The notes under the pieces are model-generated. The model had not been told where the DNA came from, did no database searches, and worked only from the letters and a program-made list of their open reading frames with translations. From NCBI GenBank assembly GCA_001414345.1, contig LLCB01000042.1:186001-250000 (forward strand): a stretch of 64,000 bases of DNA. The letters run 5' to 3'. Origin of the DNA: Hymenoscyphus infarciens (lineage: Eukaryota; Ascomycota; Leotiomycetes; Helotiales; Helotiaceae). Shown here one piece after another: positions 10,009 through 22,768 of this stretch; position 1 is the stretch's first letter; every line of letters begins with the position of its first letter. A program made the position numbers and the translations under genes.

Positions 10009-13000
10009 TCAAGAAAATGCTTCAAATCCTCGGAAAACCACTTGCGAGATGGCACTCGAAAGTGGTCCCTGGATATGTTCCGGATCATCCAAAGGAACCA
10101 ATTGGCCAAGGCTCTCATCCTCAGCTCTGGGAATTAACTTCTTGCGATGACGCATCTGAATGATATCCGCATCGAAGGTCTTAGCAGTGACGAAATGGTA
10201 GGTAAAGACCTTCTTATTTTGACCCCAACGACGAGCACGTCCAACGGCCTGTGTCATCGTGGCTTGCCATTTGTCTTGAGAATTCGATCCCTTGACAAAG
10301 TAAGGCGTGAGGAAGATGATGTGGTTCGCACACGTCAGGTTGCTGTTTTTGAGAGGTTAGCAGTTGTTTGGGGGAGATCGAGCAATGGGAGAGATAACTT
10401 ACCTGCCAGCTGCGGTGGAATCGTCAATGTCAAGAAGGAGCACCTTGGTTTTGCCAGATTGGTAATCGATCAAAGCCTTGGACTTGTTCGAAGTGTTTTT
10501 GAGATCAACGTACTTGATCTCGCTAACATCTAGAGCCTTTCGCACCACGTTGTGTATCAGGTTGAATTGGACGAATAGCAAGACGCAATCTTGCTGGGGA
10601 AAGCCCTTGATAAGCTCCATGCAGCTTTCCAGCTTCCCTCCGTATGATAAAGGAGCCGAAGACCTACGGAGGCTTTGCAATTGAGATTTCGGAATTTCCT
10701 GGTGCTGTTGATATGTTGTCTGACACAGCGGGCAAGTGCAATCCTTGAGGTCTTTGCAACTACCACAAATTACATGACCACAACTTGTCAATAGCGTAAA
10801 GTTGTTCGAAATTGATAGTTGGGTGCCACAGCTGTGGCAGTCCGCCAGGTTGTTGGTAATGAAACGGCAAGTATCATCGAAAAGGCGCTCGGATCTCAGA
10901 CAATTGAGAAGGTCTTCAGTAGATCTCGAGAGTTTGAAAGTCACCCCTCGAAGTGCTGCCGCATTCTGGGAAAGGTGGCCGTGGTTACCCCCCGAGGACA
11001 TTCCTTCGGGCAACGGCGGAAGCTTTTCGGTATTATCATTCGCGAGTCGGTAAAACATGGTCCAGTCGTCTTCTGTGAATTTACGGAGGGCATCCTCGAT
11101 GAAGCCAACCAAGAGTGCCCGAAGCTCAGGGTCTTTGCAATTCCGTGCTGCGGCTACCCATTTGTCAAACGCAGTTTCCTTGTTATCTAGGTCTTGATTT
11201 TGCTTCCAATCCAACCAGGTTGCCTGGCGCACCAGAAGAGCGAGTTCCTCGCACAAAATCTCGATCTCTGATTTGCGGTGTTTGCGTACCATTTCGCACA
11301 TAACTTCTCGGGCGACAGGTACTACTGGTTCCTTCTTCGGCTTGGCTTTCGACTTGCTCTTCGGCTTGGCCACATCCCCCATTTCAACTTCGACCTCCGC
11401 CATCTTCTGTGGCTTGGCCTTGGGTTTGGTCAACTTTTTATCAATTTCAAAACCTGGGAGTGGCTGGGTATGCGTGCTTCTGGCGAGTAGAAGTTCACGA
11501 GGGTCGGCACCGCTATCCTTGAGTGCCTGGTTGAAAACTTGCGCTGCATGGCCACCCGCGGATTTGACCTGAGCTTTCTGGTCAAATTTCAAGTGAGTGA
11601 CGCGTTGTTCCGTCTCCTTGTAAAAGGCCCACTGGTAGAAGTCGAGGTGTCCAAGTTTGAGTAGCTCTTCGAGATCGATGGCCTCAACATCAGCCTTGTC
11701 CTTTTATGTGTTAGCATAATGACAAAAAAATCTGGATGATACAACATACCATCCTGGCAAAAGTATTCAGGAAATTTTGGCAAGTAAGGGTCTGCCCATA
11801 GGAATACTCTTGTGTCTTTCTCACAAGGTGGGATTGGTAGTCCTCGGCACCTAGACAATTATCAATACACAAACAATCAAGAAGAAAGGTAAAAGAGAGA
11901 ATGTTGCAAATACGTACGAGTCATGTCTCCATTGACCTTATCCCACTGCTCGGCACTCGTGGTATAAAAGTCATCTGACCCTACATATGCATGCAGAAGT
12001 TTGCCTATCTTGAAAACGTCTGAGCAAGTTGCCAAATCTGGAGTTCCGGAAAGAATCCAACGGCTACGTGCTTTGACGAAGGAAAAGGATTCATCGAATT
12101 GACCCAAGTAGGTGTACTCGTCAGCTACCATTCTCGCAAACGTGAACATGTCAAAAACGACCTTCCAGTCGAGCATTGATTTGGTCATGATGCCCTCGAA
12201 ATAGTCATCCCGAGTGTCGGGCTCTCCCTTCTGCAAGGGGTCATTACGCTGGCGCTTCAAGTTTGAAGTGGCTGAAGGTAACTCGGCCTGCTTGTTTTTA
12301 GCATAATTGACGCCAACAAACCGCTTCGATGGAATTGGGGCAACATTCTGGCGACAAGACTCAACACTATCGGCATAATTTGCCTTCAGATTTTTGGCAA
12401 ATTCGTGCTCGTTCGCAAGAAGTTGTGGCATGGCACTCATGATACTTTCATTGGCAGCCTTACGCCAATCTCTCTTGGCTCGGTTCGTATTTTGCTTCGA
12501 GTCAGCAAGTTCAACAACGCCAGCAAGCTTTGCGACATTGTGAAGATATCTGTCGTGATCCAACACGGATGTGTTGAAGATGATGAAATCGGCCTCCTTG
12601 AATTGACGAACTGTGGCTTTCTCCCAAGACGTGATATTCGTGATTACAACAACCTTCGGCTTGCCTTTAATGAATTTTCCAATCTCCGATTTCCACTGCA
12701 ATAAATTAGCATACGACTTTCTCAATCAAACCAAAGAGAATTAAAAGGAAAAGTTGCATACCTGGCCAACCAAGTGGTGAGGAACAAAGATTATAGTGGC
12801 TTTCAAGGGTATTGAATCTGGGAGCGGCTTAGCAGCAAATTTTGTATCCTTGTCCTTTTGCGCCTCCGTAAGTGCTAAGACCACGGGAGTCTTGCCGAAT
12901 CCGACCTCAAAAGCAAGAAGACCTCCACGGAGCTCGGTCTTTGCAACAGCTCGGGCTTCCAAGCGGTAACCAAAAACATCAAGAGGGGCTTCTGCGGTTT

Positions 13001-16000
13001 CAGTCGCCTCCCAAATCTTTGGATTATTTTCCTGGTTGAGTGCCCACAATACGGCGGACTTCTGCTCCGGACGGAGGAGGCACGTGAAAGTTGGAAGGTC
13101 AAGTTCCTCATCGGAAGGCTCATTAGTTGGGATTGTAAATGGCACTCTTTTAGGTCTGGGATTGGCGTCCGCGTCCTGCAAAAAGTTAGTCTACTATCTT
13201 CTAAGGGTATAACAGAGTTAGGACGAAAATCCCTCTCAGCCACTGGAAAATAAAGTGTTATTAGCAAAAGGGAGGGGTTAAAAGGATACGTACTGTGATT
13301 AATCGCCATTCAGTTGAAATGCCGGCATCCTTTCCAACTTTCTCAATTAGCGCAGCGAGAGCTTTGTGGCTGAGCGCAACTGGATCACAGTTGATGACAA
13401 TCTCGATATTGTTTTCCTCATCGCGACGATATGCTGCTGAAATCAGAGTAGGGGAATTCTTGCAGGACTCCTCGTAGTGTGCTGCTTGAATGGGTTCCTC
13501 GTAAGGAGTCAATTTGGTTTTCTTTTTGACTGTCTTCATAGCCCACAAGAGCGAAGGAGGTGTTGGGGCACATGATTCACATCGAACGCGTGGAGCATTC
13601 GATGCGATGGGGTGCCACCTACCCCCCTCCTTGTGGTCGCCTTGAATCAGTCCTCTTTGAACAATGTACTTGAGGTTCTGGAAGAACGGCTCATTTGCCT
13701 TGGTCAGTGGCATCCATTGATTGGCAGGGAACTTTCGATTCAGCCCAACACTCATGTGAGCATGGCACGCGAATATGTTATGTTGGGAACCACACCCAGA
13801 GACGGGAATAGAAGCCACACTGCAACAGATTAGCTCATGTTCTCTATCAATAAAAAGTAGGAATAATAAAGGGAAGGAGAAGAAACGTTGCTTACGAAGT
13901 AAGTTGATAGTAATTTGTCTCGTCATCATGGTTCTTGTTGAGAGCGATGCCAGAGAAATTCGCCCAAGTTCCATCCACAGAGATTGAAGTTTCAATATCC
14001 TTCTGGACTTCAAGTGGGTCGAGTTTTTCACCGGTAATTTCAAGCGTGAAATCAATGATATGTTGATCTTCATCACGATTAGCTTTCGCAGTTAGAAAGC
14101 GAAAGCCCTTTGCGAGATTTCCCATGGTATTTCGGTGCTCTCCATGTTCGAGTCTTCTGATGTTGTCAGCGATCACAATAAAATGGTCATCCCAGTGGCC
14201 ATGGCGCAGTTGATGTTCAAAAAACATGAACATGCGCTTTTCGCCCTCATTTTTTGACTTCTCTTGGACGAACAGGCAGTTGAAAGGCTGACCACAATTT
14301 GTCGCGAGGGTATATTCTCCTCTGATATCGACTGGGAAGTATTCAGACTTGAAGTTGTCCATCGTCAAACAGATTTGACTATACTGGTAAGTCTCTTGTT
14401 CTGAAAGAAGGCCGGATTGGTTCTGGTAAGTCGGGACCATAGGACCGCTCATTGACAAGTTGGCCTTGAACTTGTGAACTTTTGGGCACCAGAATTGAAA
14501 GCGTCCCTTCGTGAGATCATCACCATGGCAGAACATCTGGGCAATCGGAAATTGTCTAAGATACTTGCCCAAAGCCGTCCCCAGAGGCTCTTTCGGGAGG
14601 TTGACAAACATATCCCACCTAGCCTCGGTCGCAGAGATTGACAACACCAATTTGGCGTTCTGGCTTTCGTAGGTAACTTCCCACTACAAAGAATTAGAAC
14701 TTGCTCCCGACAACTAGGAATAGGAGCTGAAAAGGGGGAACAACGGGAAAGGTTACTTACTATGTCTGATCGACGAATGCTGCGAAATGACACCGTTGAT
14801 GACAGAGCTTCTCGCATCTTTGGCAGGACAAGATTCCATGTCTTGATATCAATAGAGTCCTTGTTTTTTGAGTAGAATGTGTCGAGTTCTCTAGCAAGTT
14901 CTGCATTCTTGAGGGTGGTCAACCTAGTGGCCATCGGTAAAGAATTTAGCAAGCGAGTGTCGAAGACCCGGACGTCCTCTCGTGCCACCGGCATGAATTT
15001 CTCATAGTTGTGAGTAGGTCGCTTGCCACAGGATGTGCAAGTGGTGTGCAAGCAAACTTGGCATCGCTGGAATTGTCGGTCTTTTGTTAGCTCTCTGTGT
15101 TCGCAGTAGCATAGTCTGAGGGTCTTCCCAGCAAGCACGACAGCTTCGGGCACCGACAGTCTCTCGTAAGACCAAGTGCTGGATTTCAAATGGGACAACT
15201 TTTCTGTTGAGGTATCATCTGGCAAAAATGCAATGGAGGAAGGTGCCTTTGTGGGGTCCCCCTTGAGACTGAAATACGGAAGAAATGTATTCAGCGTCGC
15301 AATCATGACAATTCCAACAACGGTGGTTGACATGGCATTGCCAGAGAGGTCCTGCATCTGAGCTTGAGAGAGTCGGCTAACGTTGAATTCGTCAGCAGGC
15401 AAGCCTTGCAGGCCAAGAGCCTCTTGGCCAGTAATTCTAGCACCACGCGCCGAAGGCCATTGCTGGGCGTTTGGTGTTTGACAACTAGCGATGCCTTGTT
15501 TGTTTACTTCTTTATCACGATAGACACTCTGTCCCAGCTCTGTGATGCGACTAGATTACGATTAGCAAACTATTCAATTGGGAATTGGGCTCAAAACTTG
15601 CAAGTAATAACGATCGTCATAACCTCGAGAGAGGCCGCGAAGATGAGAAATGTCCATCGTATCAAGGACGCGCTCGGTCATTGTGAAATTGTGTTTCCGT
15701 TGACAGAAATCTGGCAGTTGAAAGAAACCATCCTCGCCCCAAGCCGTGATTGGGTGAGCTTCACCAAGACCGAGGTGTTGTCTGAAACTCGAATAATTGG
15801 TTTGACAAGCATCCCATCGAGGCGGCTTTTTCGATTTTTCACGGTCATCGGTCCAATTTGATCTTGCGTGAATAAGCCGAGGATCATCTGATCGCCACAA
15901 CCACATTTCCGCAGGAGTACTTGCCGGGCGCGTGAGTTGCTCTGTGACAACTTTTTTGTAATGAAGGAGTAACTTGTCCACATGCTTGCGTTGCTTGTCA

Positions 16001-17692
16001 TTCATGTTCTGGACATCAATAGCGAGCATGTAACCTCTTTTTCTGGTGTGTGGAATATAATAATCCTTGGTGTTGAGCTTCATGAATTTTGTCGCGTACC
16101 CGATCTTTTCAAATTCTGAATCAAAGCCATGCGCGACGGGGCCTTTTTTGTAATCCCATTTTTTGGCCAGCCAAGGGGCGTTTTGAACATTTTCCACTAC
16201 AATGGTTTTCGGGCGGTAAATTTTCGCATATGCGATCATGGCAAAAAAAGTATCCCCAGACTCGCCGCGGTCCCTAAGGGTCTTTTGCTTGCTGTTCATG
16301 ATTGAGAAGTCAACGCAGCAAGTGCCAGCAACCAACATGTCGAGCTCTCCTGGGACAACAGCCATGCTTCCAAGAGCAGTCGTCCTAAAACAGTGATTAG
16401 TAACAAAGTTGGTAAAATGGATACTCGCACTTACATTTTGAACTTGCCCACAACATCCTCGGCATTTTTGTCTTCAATCTTGAAAAACTCGCAGACGTCT
16501 CGTAATAGTGCATCTGGCTGGAAGTTCAATTGCAGGAAAGCTTGCTTGAAAGGAACAATCTCTACGCTGAAAGCGTGGTGGATAGGGAAACTTCGACCAT
16601 GAAGTTTGAAAACTAGAAATGATCAGGCAACAGAAACACTAGCAGGGGCAACGTATAACTCACAACGTGCAAGATAGTTCAGAGCAGTAAGGGGACTATC
16701 TGTTCCGGAGCACATGGTTCCAACCTTCAAAGCTCCTTTGGTTGCTTGAAGTTTATCGATCAAAGGTTCAAGGAGGGGCTTAGTCACCTTGAAGATATTC
16801 TCAAAGGAATCATGTATCGTGTAAATTGGCTTCAAGGTTTCGTCGACGCCATTATACCACTTGTAGCCGTCTTTGTAGTTACCACCAGCTTTCTTTCCCT
16901 TGGGTTTAGCGGAAGCGGTAGGCCGAGGAAGTGCAACAAGCTTGGGAGGAATGGGGGAAGTGGAGTCTGTATAACATGTCAGTGCTTTGAAGTTAAGTAA
17001 GGAGGAGGGATACATGCCGTGTCTTCGACGCTTGCCGGGGGGTGCGTCAGACCCGTCCTCATCTTCTGGAGATGAATCGGTATCGGAGCCATCATGCTCA
17101 TCGTCTTCGCTTTCAGAACCACTGTCATCGTTTGATGAGAAATCTGCTTCAGCGTCGTTTTCCTCATCATCTACCGACTCATCATCGGAAAAAGACTTAT
17201 CCAATTTATCATCAGACTGGTTAATAGCGACTTCAGCGTCCGACTCATCGTCATCGGAGTTTTCGATGGGTGACTCGTTATTAGGTACTTCGGCGTCCGA
17301 CTCGGAATCGGTGACCAAATCGATGACTTCAGCGCGTTGGGCGGCTGGTGGTCATATTAGTATACGCTGTGTGCAACTGGGACGAGATAACTTGCCAGAA
17401 AAGCTAGCACTCTGCTTAGCCTTGCCTGTGGCATCGCTAACTTCGGGTTCGCCGGCATCGTTGTCCTCAAGGGTGGGACGACGTTGCTTGGTAGCGGTGG
17501 CTGCACAGCATGTCAGTGTTTTGAAGATAAGCACGAAGAAGGGTGCATACTCTTTTGACGCTTGACGGGTGGTGAGTCAGAGTTGGAACCACTAGATTCT
17601 TCAACTGCGACCTCGTTATTATACACATTTTTGATTCTACTTCGTCCCGCTAGAGCAGCAGCTCTCTTTGAGGGGGGGCGAGGCGGCGCCAT
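10009..17692 (-). CDS. DNMT5: DNMT5-type cytosine-5 DNA methyltransferase with RING and SNF2 helicase domains
   Basis: The model has 13 exons: 17692-17551, 17500-17396, 17344-16664, 16612-16435, 16384-15598, 15537-14761, 14683-13896, 13819-13294, 13175-12762, 12695-11918, 11850-11750, 11700-10403, 10342-10009. All phases agree and give 2302 residues, close to the size of Cryptococcus DNMT5. Domains in order: acidic N-terminus (about 85-200); methyltransferase motif I GTMCSGTDSP (about 291); catalytic loop GTCCVDFS with Cys392; VVENV (about 431); TRKRG (about 482); a Cys-rich zinc-type segment in exon 6; SNF2 Walker A GFGKT (about 1420) and DEYT (about 1659); a C3HC4-like RING (about 2047-2085); helicase motif VI QAVGRARRWGQ. 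The family performs ATP-dependent maintenance methylation of hemimethylated CpG in the nucleus. Intron 2 appears to be GC-AG with a TACTAAT branch site. No chromodomain is seen. The exon 5/6 acceptor is the least certain junction. Confidence 0.92.
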
Positions 17693-20600
17693 AGCTATGA
17701 CTAGTAGAGCAACGGTGTTAGCTTCGATGCGATAGCAAAGGGTGCTTAGATGATTGTATGCAAGAGGGTTGGGGGTAGATGCGACGGTGACATTTGTCAA
17801 CCCGACACCGCAAGAGGCGCGGAAGGAAAGATGAAACGGTCGCAGAAGAAGATAGCAGACGCCGGTCAAGTACTCAGAGATAGAAGCAATGAGATGGTCG
17901 GTAGGTTGTCTCGATGTGGAAGGCTTGCGTGCGAAGGTAGAAAGGTTCTCGATTTGGCTGTCCAGCCTACCAACAACCTTTGGCACCCCGAGCAACGAGG
18001 GAATGGTTTTGACTTACCGCGAAAGCTCGTGGAGCGAGCGAGATTCTGTGCGGTTGAACTCAATGCGGCAAAGATGCAATGGAAGGGTTGGTGGTTGAGG
18101 AAAGAGAGGTGGAAGAGGTTGTGGGTTTCGGGTTGTAGGTAAGAGGGTGTTGCAAAAAGATTTTGGAGGTTTGCAAGCTGGTGGTTTGCACTTGGGTGGC
18201 CACGACAGAGGGGTTGGGAAAGGAAATTGGCACGACAACAGTCGGCGATAGCTTGTCCCGTCGACAGCGAATGGAAGTATTTTGTAAAGCAGATTCTGCG
18301 GATGAGGCTAAAGCGGCACCTACACCACTTTGATATCCAACACCGCAACCCCCAGCATAACTTTTCCAAAGCCACTTGACCTATGCATGATATAAGATAC
18401 CGAGGGAAAGGGAAAAAAAGCAGTAGATGTAAGCGCAATGTAACCGGCGCCGATAGATTTACCTTTTCCCAAAATTGAAATCCCTTACCGTGACCTTTGC
18501 CATTCTGGGAACCTTCGTCTACACCGCCGATGCTGCCTTTGGCGGGATCCGATTTGGTGAATTGGCGGCTCCTGGAGGGGCAAGGCTGACAATGGTAGGG
18601 CCTGCCAGCTTGCACCAACTCCTCAATGACAGCAGCAACATGGGCACCCTCTCTGCCAATCCATTTTGATGAGTTGGGGTGGGACCATGGCAGGTCCTCT
18701 TGACTATGGTCTGGAAGAAGCTCTCCACATTCCAGGGGAGAGGAAGAATCGTCCCTCTTTTCGTCAACCTCGACGCCAAACTGGAAACTTTCGGTCGGCA
18801 GAGCATCTGGGTTGCCGACTTCGAAGAAACAAGATAGCTCTCTGGGCAAGCCATCCATACCATAAGGGGCTTTTATCGTGAGCCCGCTTTGCTTCCCTTC
18901 GTGTATAAGGGGTATGCTGTCATCGTTCAGTGCTAACTCGGGGTTAAATAGAGAACTGTCCTCCGCATCCATAATATCGAATTGAAAGGCGTCCCCCTCT
19001 CCCTCCCCGCGACGAAGTGGATAAGCACAACGAAGATGGCCACCGATGGTATGCGGACTCGAGGATTCCAGTGAACCTGAGTCTGTAGAGATGGAACTGG
19101 GTGGCCCCATGGTTCGAAATCCGTATCTGGTTTTGGTTCAAGCGCACACAATGAGGTTGAAGGGTCCTGGTATCCAGTGATAGTGCTATACAAACGGTGA
19201 CTTGAAAGTATGGTTCCTTTGATATATTGGAAAGAGGTACTCCTGTATTGAGGGAACGGATCCAGATGCTGCTTCGAGGTCTTGGTGGTGCCTTGCCACT
19301 GCACTGGATGCAGATGGCTATAAGTATCTCTGTCAAAAAATATACTTCAAGTGGAGTGAGGTTGTAGATTGGCGGTTGACGTTTGTTTCCGTCAACAATA
19401 GCCATAGGGACAAGTCTTACTACACTGCGAAGGTTTGTTGATGGTCCGGCCAAGTAGCGGGATCCAGCAGCGTAACCCTATACCAGTAGAAAGACAATTG
19501 GCCTGGATGACTACAACAAGAGTATTTCAAAAAATGGTAGAGTGCGAAATGGTTTCAGGTGAACACCATAAAGTTAGCTGTTTATTCTGATCCAACTCAA
19601 CGAGGGTTGCTGTCATGCTGAGACCAGACGAGTGGTGGCTCAACCTGACAGGACTCACTATGGGTGGACACGACAATGGACCAGAAGAAGTTTCAACCCG
19701 CCAGAATATATGGCAAGGGTATTATATAATTTCGAGTATATGTGTTTTGAGAATACAAGACTGTAAGGACAGGTCAGATTGGAGTATCAGAGAGAGAGGA
19801 AGAAACATACCAAGTACATGCGAGTTGTACTAGAGGAAGTGAACGACAGTTATCAAAACACGAAGCACTTACCACACTACTTGAGATGTGATAAGGTCCT
19901 TAAACCAAGACTTCAAACTGTCGACAAGATATAGACTATCGACGTGGTACTCCTATATTTTGCGGTAGCAAGTTAGCGGATGGTCATTGAAAGTATACTT
20001 CATGCAGCTTACTTGTTCGCAACAAGACTTCTTGGTGTGTAGCTATTGACTTAACGAACACGTGATGTTGTTTTGGGCAATTGGTTCGTCAACCTTCAAG
20101 TGAAAGGTTGGTTGGAGCAATGTAAACTTGGTGAGGATGGAGTGTGGTCGAGATGAGAATACCAAGCGGTATCTGTGGCACTGGCGGGGATGCTGTACGG
20201 TAGTAGAAGTAAGGCAGATTGACTAGGTACCAAGCTGAGAGTCAGCGATGACCCAAGGAAAGAACGACGGTGAGAGCATTGAACTCAATCAATGGGTATG
20301 ACTTACCTTCGACGGGAAGGGCAAGCCTGGAAAGCCACAGGTGCCCACCTCAGCAGGTAGGTAAGCTGATATTAGGTAGCGAGCGGATGAGATAGTAGCT
20401 GCCGATAGAATTCAACTTGGGAAGTTCCCAGGTGGAAGGTAGCGGAAGGTGCGACGGAGGAAGCTGATTGTGGAAGGGACCTGGGACCGGGATACTTTCA
20501 TCAAGCCATATCAAGTCATGACATGCCCTGATGGCTTGATCAAGATATCCAAAATCCAAGGACCTAGAACAATGGAAGAAGAAGAACCTACTCAGCAGTC

Positions 20601-21511
20601 AGAAAATGCAGGGCAACGCGTCAAGGCAGGAGAGGAAGTCGCGAATCCCTACCTGACCTTTTAATACCTACCTACCTACCTACCTAATATTCTGTGGCGG
20701 GCCGAGGCAGGAGTCCCGCAGGTTGAGACAGCACAAACAGCACCAACAGCCAGAGCAATCCTACCTATGTATTGGGTGAGAGGGACGGAAGGAGATTGAG
20801 GGGTCTGTCCTGCTTCCATCAAAGATGATGGCAGCCCGCGGTCGGCTTTGTTTCCTAGGGCTTGTCATGATGAAACAAGTTGTTCAGATGGCTTTTGAAG
20901 CTGTTCCTGAGGTACTGTGACGATGATGGAAAGATGAGAGTGTTGGTTGTTGATGGGATAACTTTGATGGAAGCTTTGCAGGTTCCATTGTTGTTGAGAA
21001 GAAGACCAATTCAAAATCCAATTCTGAGGCTGCAGGTGAGGTGGGTTCTTGTGACGCAGATCGGAGTAACTCCATCCGACTACCGACTGCCGACTGCCGG
21101 AGTTTAGTTGAAAAGTGGGTATGCAGAAAATTCGGCTATCAGTCCAATAACAAAAGAGAATTCAATAAGGCATCCTTGTCACTTCAACGACACAGGAAAG
21201 TGTTGCAAAGGCGGCACCGATCTCAAAGGTAGTGCAAATAGTTGCAAAACTTCAGAGGAGTTGCCAAAGGTATATCCTCAATGGAGGAATAGTTAGGTCT
21301 TTTCACAATCAAAAACCATTATGTCTCCAGCTAATTCAAACGCCCAAAATCTCATATTCTGTTTGCCTTGCTAGAAAATATTAGTCTTGATGCGCTGGTC
21401 GGCTCCCACTCTACACCCGCACCTTCCTCCCTTTCCAATGAATAACCAACAACCTGATGAAGAGAGCATCGAAATCACAACTAAAACAAAGCAACTACCT
21501 CTCCTCCCAAA
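17693..21511. other. long intergenic region between divergent DNMT5 and 2H phosphoesterase genes
   Basis: About 3.8 kb has no recognisable gene. A 414-codon frame on the minus strand (17866-19110) has a biased composition and no domain, and I judge it doubtful. A TACC tetranucleotide repeat lies at about 20665-20685. The region probably holds long leaders or promoters of the two divergent genes. No transposon ends were found. Confidence 0.45.
20665..20685. repeat. (TACC)n microsatellite
   Basis: About five perfect tandem copies of the tetranucleotide TACC are visible in otherwise unremarkable intergenic DNA. A shorter run of the same unit occurs near 41957. Confidence 0.8.
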
Positions 21512-22768
21512 ATGGCAAAGCTAGAATCTGCAGACTCCAGAAACAAATTTGAGGATCTTTCAGGAGTTGATATTGCTGCCTATGAGAATCCCTACGATGC
21601 TTTGATCGCAGCATGTAACGATGAACCAGTACGCACCCGCTCTACCTCCGCATCACCAAGCTGCTTCTATTCTTCCCTCAATACCTTGGCTCCTCTCATT
21701 CCTTTTTCCATTCTCGAAGAACCCCCACTGATGATTTCCCAGGCTGAAATCCAAGCACGTTATGACACCCATCGAACCACCCGCAATGGTCAACAACGAG
21801 AAAAGCTACTTGGTCCGGAATTCACTGGACTGATATTGGATCCAATTCTACAGAGACTCGAAGATCCCACGATTGAGCCTGGTTATATTGATCCCCGGCA
21901 TTGTCTCGTTTTCTGGGCTCGGCCACCAGCGCACATACGGGCTCTAGTCGATAGAATCCAAAAAGAGCTCTTGACTTTGGCTCCCAGTAAGTGACGAGTT
22001 TCCCAGAGCGAGTTTCCCGCAACAAGTTTCGATTCTCCAAACTCTCAAAAGCCCAATCCATTATCTTTCAGCTGCCAAGAAAGAAATACGAAAAGAATCC
22101 TCAAAGATCCCTCTCCAACACTTCTAAAACCCAAACTAACAAAACTCCCAGAACTATGGCTAATGCCCACCGAACGCCTCCACCTCACAGCCCTAGAACT
22201 AACCCACTCCCTAACCTACGCAGAGATAAACACCATCATCTCCGCCCTCGGCTCAGAAGCCTACACCAAAATGACAGATTACCCCCGCCTCCACCGCTCC
22301 CGCCTCATCAAACCAACCCTCTCTTACGACGGCGCAGCCCTTGCCCTCTCCTTCCTCCCAGCTGCCGGAGAAAACCTCCCTCGTATCACGCCCTCTTCCC
22401 CAGTCCCAACAACACGTATAAAACAGGAAGACAATTACACCTACCACCACCTACGTAGGGATCTCTTTAATCTCGCTAAAGAAACGGGTGTGCAGATTGA
22501 TTCTAGGTATGTGGTTCCTTCAAGTCATATTACCATTTGTCGGTTTTTGACGCAGGAGGATCACGATTCTAAGGAAAAGATGGAAAAGTGGATGGCGAAG
22601 ATTGAAAAGATTAATGGGTGGCTTGAGAGGGAGTATTGGCAAGGAGGGGGAGAGGAGAGGGATTTGGGGAAGGAGTGGGTTGTTGGGACGGAGAAAGGGT
22701 TGGATTTTAGGAAGGGGACTTTGTGGTATGGGGGTGGGGAAAGTGTGAGACTTGGAGAGGGGTTTTGA
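21512..22768 (+). CDS. 2H phosphoesterase superfamily protein (RNA ligase/AKAP7-like)
   Basis: Two exons are separated by an intron near 21987-22079. The strong GTAAGT donor at 21987 pairs in phase with the acceptor ending at 22079. A second in-phase choice is a donor at 21991 with the TTTCAG acceptor ending at 22071. The first choice gives 387 residues. The protein carries two H-x-T type motifs spaced as in 2H phosphoesterases: HLTAL after WLMPTERL at about 22180, and HITIC after VVPSS at about 22525. These two histidine-threonine pairs form the active site that cleaves 2',3'- or 2',5'-phosphodiester bonds in RNA or cyclic phosphates. A DPRHCLVFWARPP segment ends exon 1. The start lies in a good CCAAAATGG context. 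The physiological substrate is unknown. Confidence 0.8.

Noticed and set aside
16967..17013. Possible extra 47-nt intron in DNMT5 with GTATCC donor and ATACAG acceptor
   Set aside because: Splicing it out would shift the frame between two clearly coding parts, while the unspliced sequence stays open. It is reported as an intron-like duplication instead.
17866..19110. Minus-strand open frame of 414 codons just upstream of DNMT5
   Set aside because: It has no recognisable domain, a biased low-complexity C-terminal half and no splice link to the DNMT5 start. I treat it as a chance frame in a long leader or promoter region.
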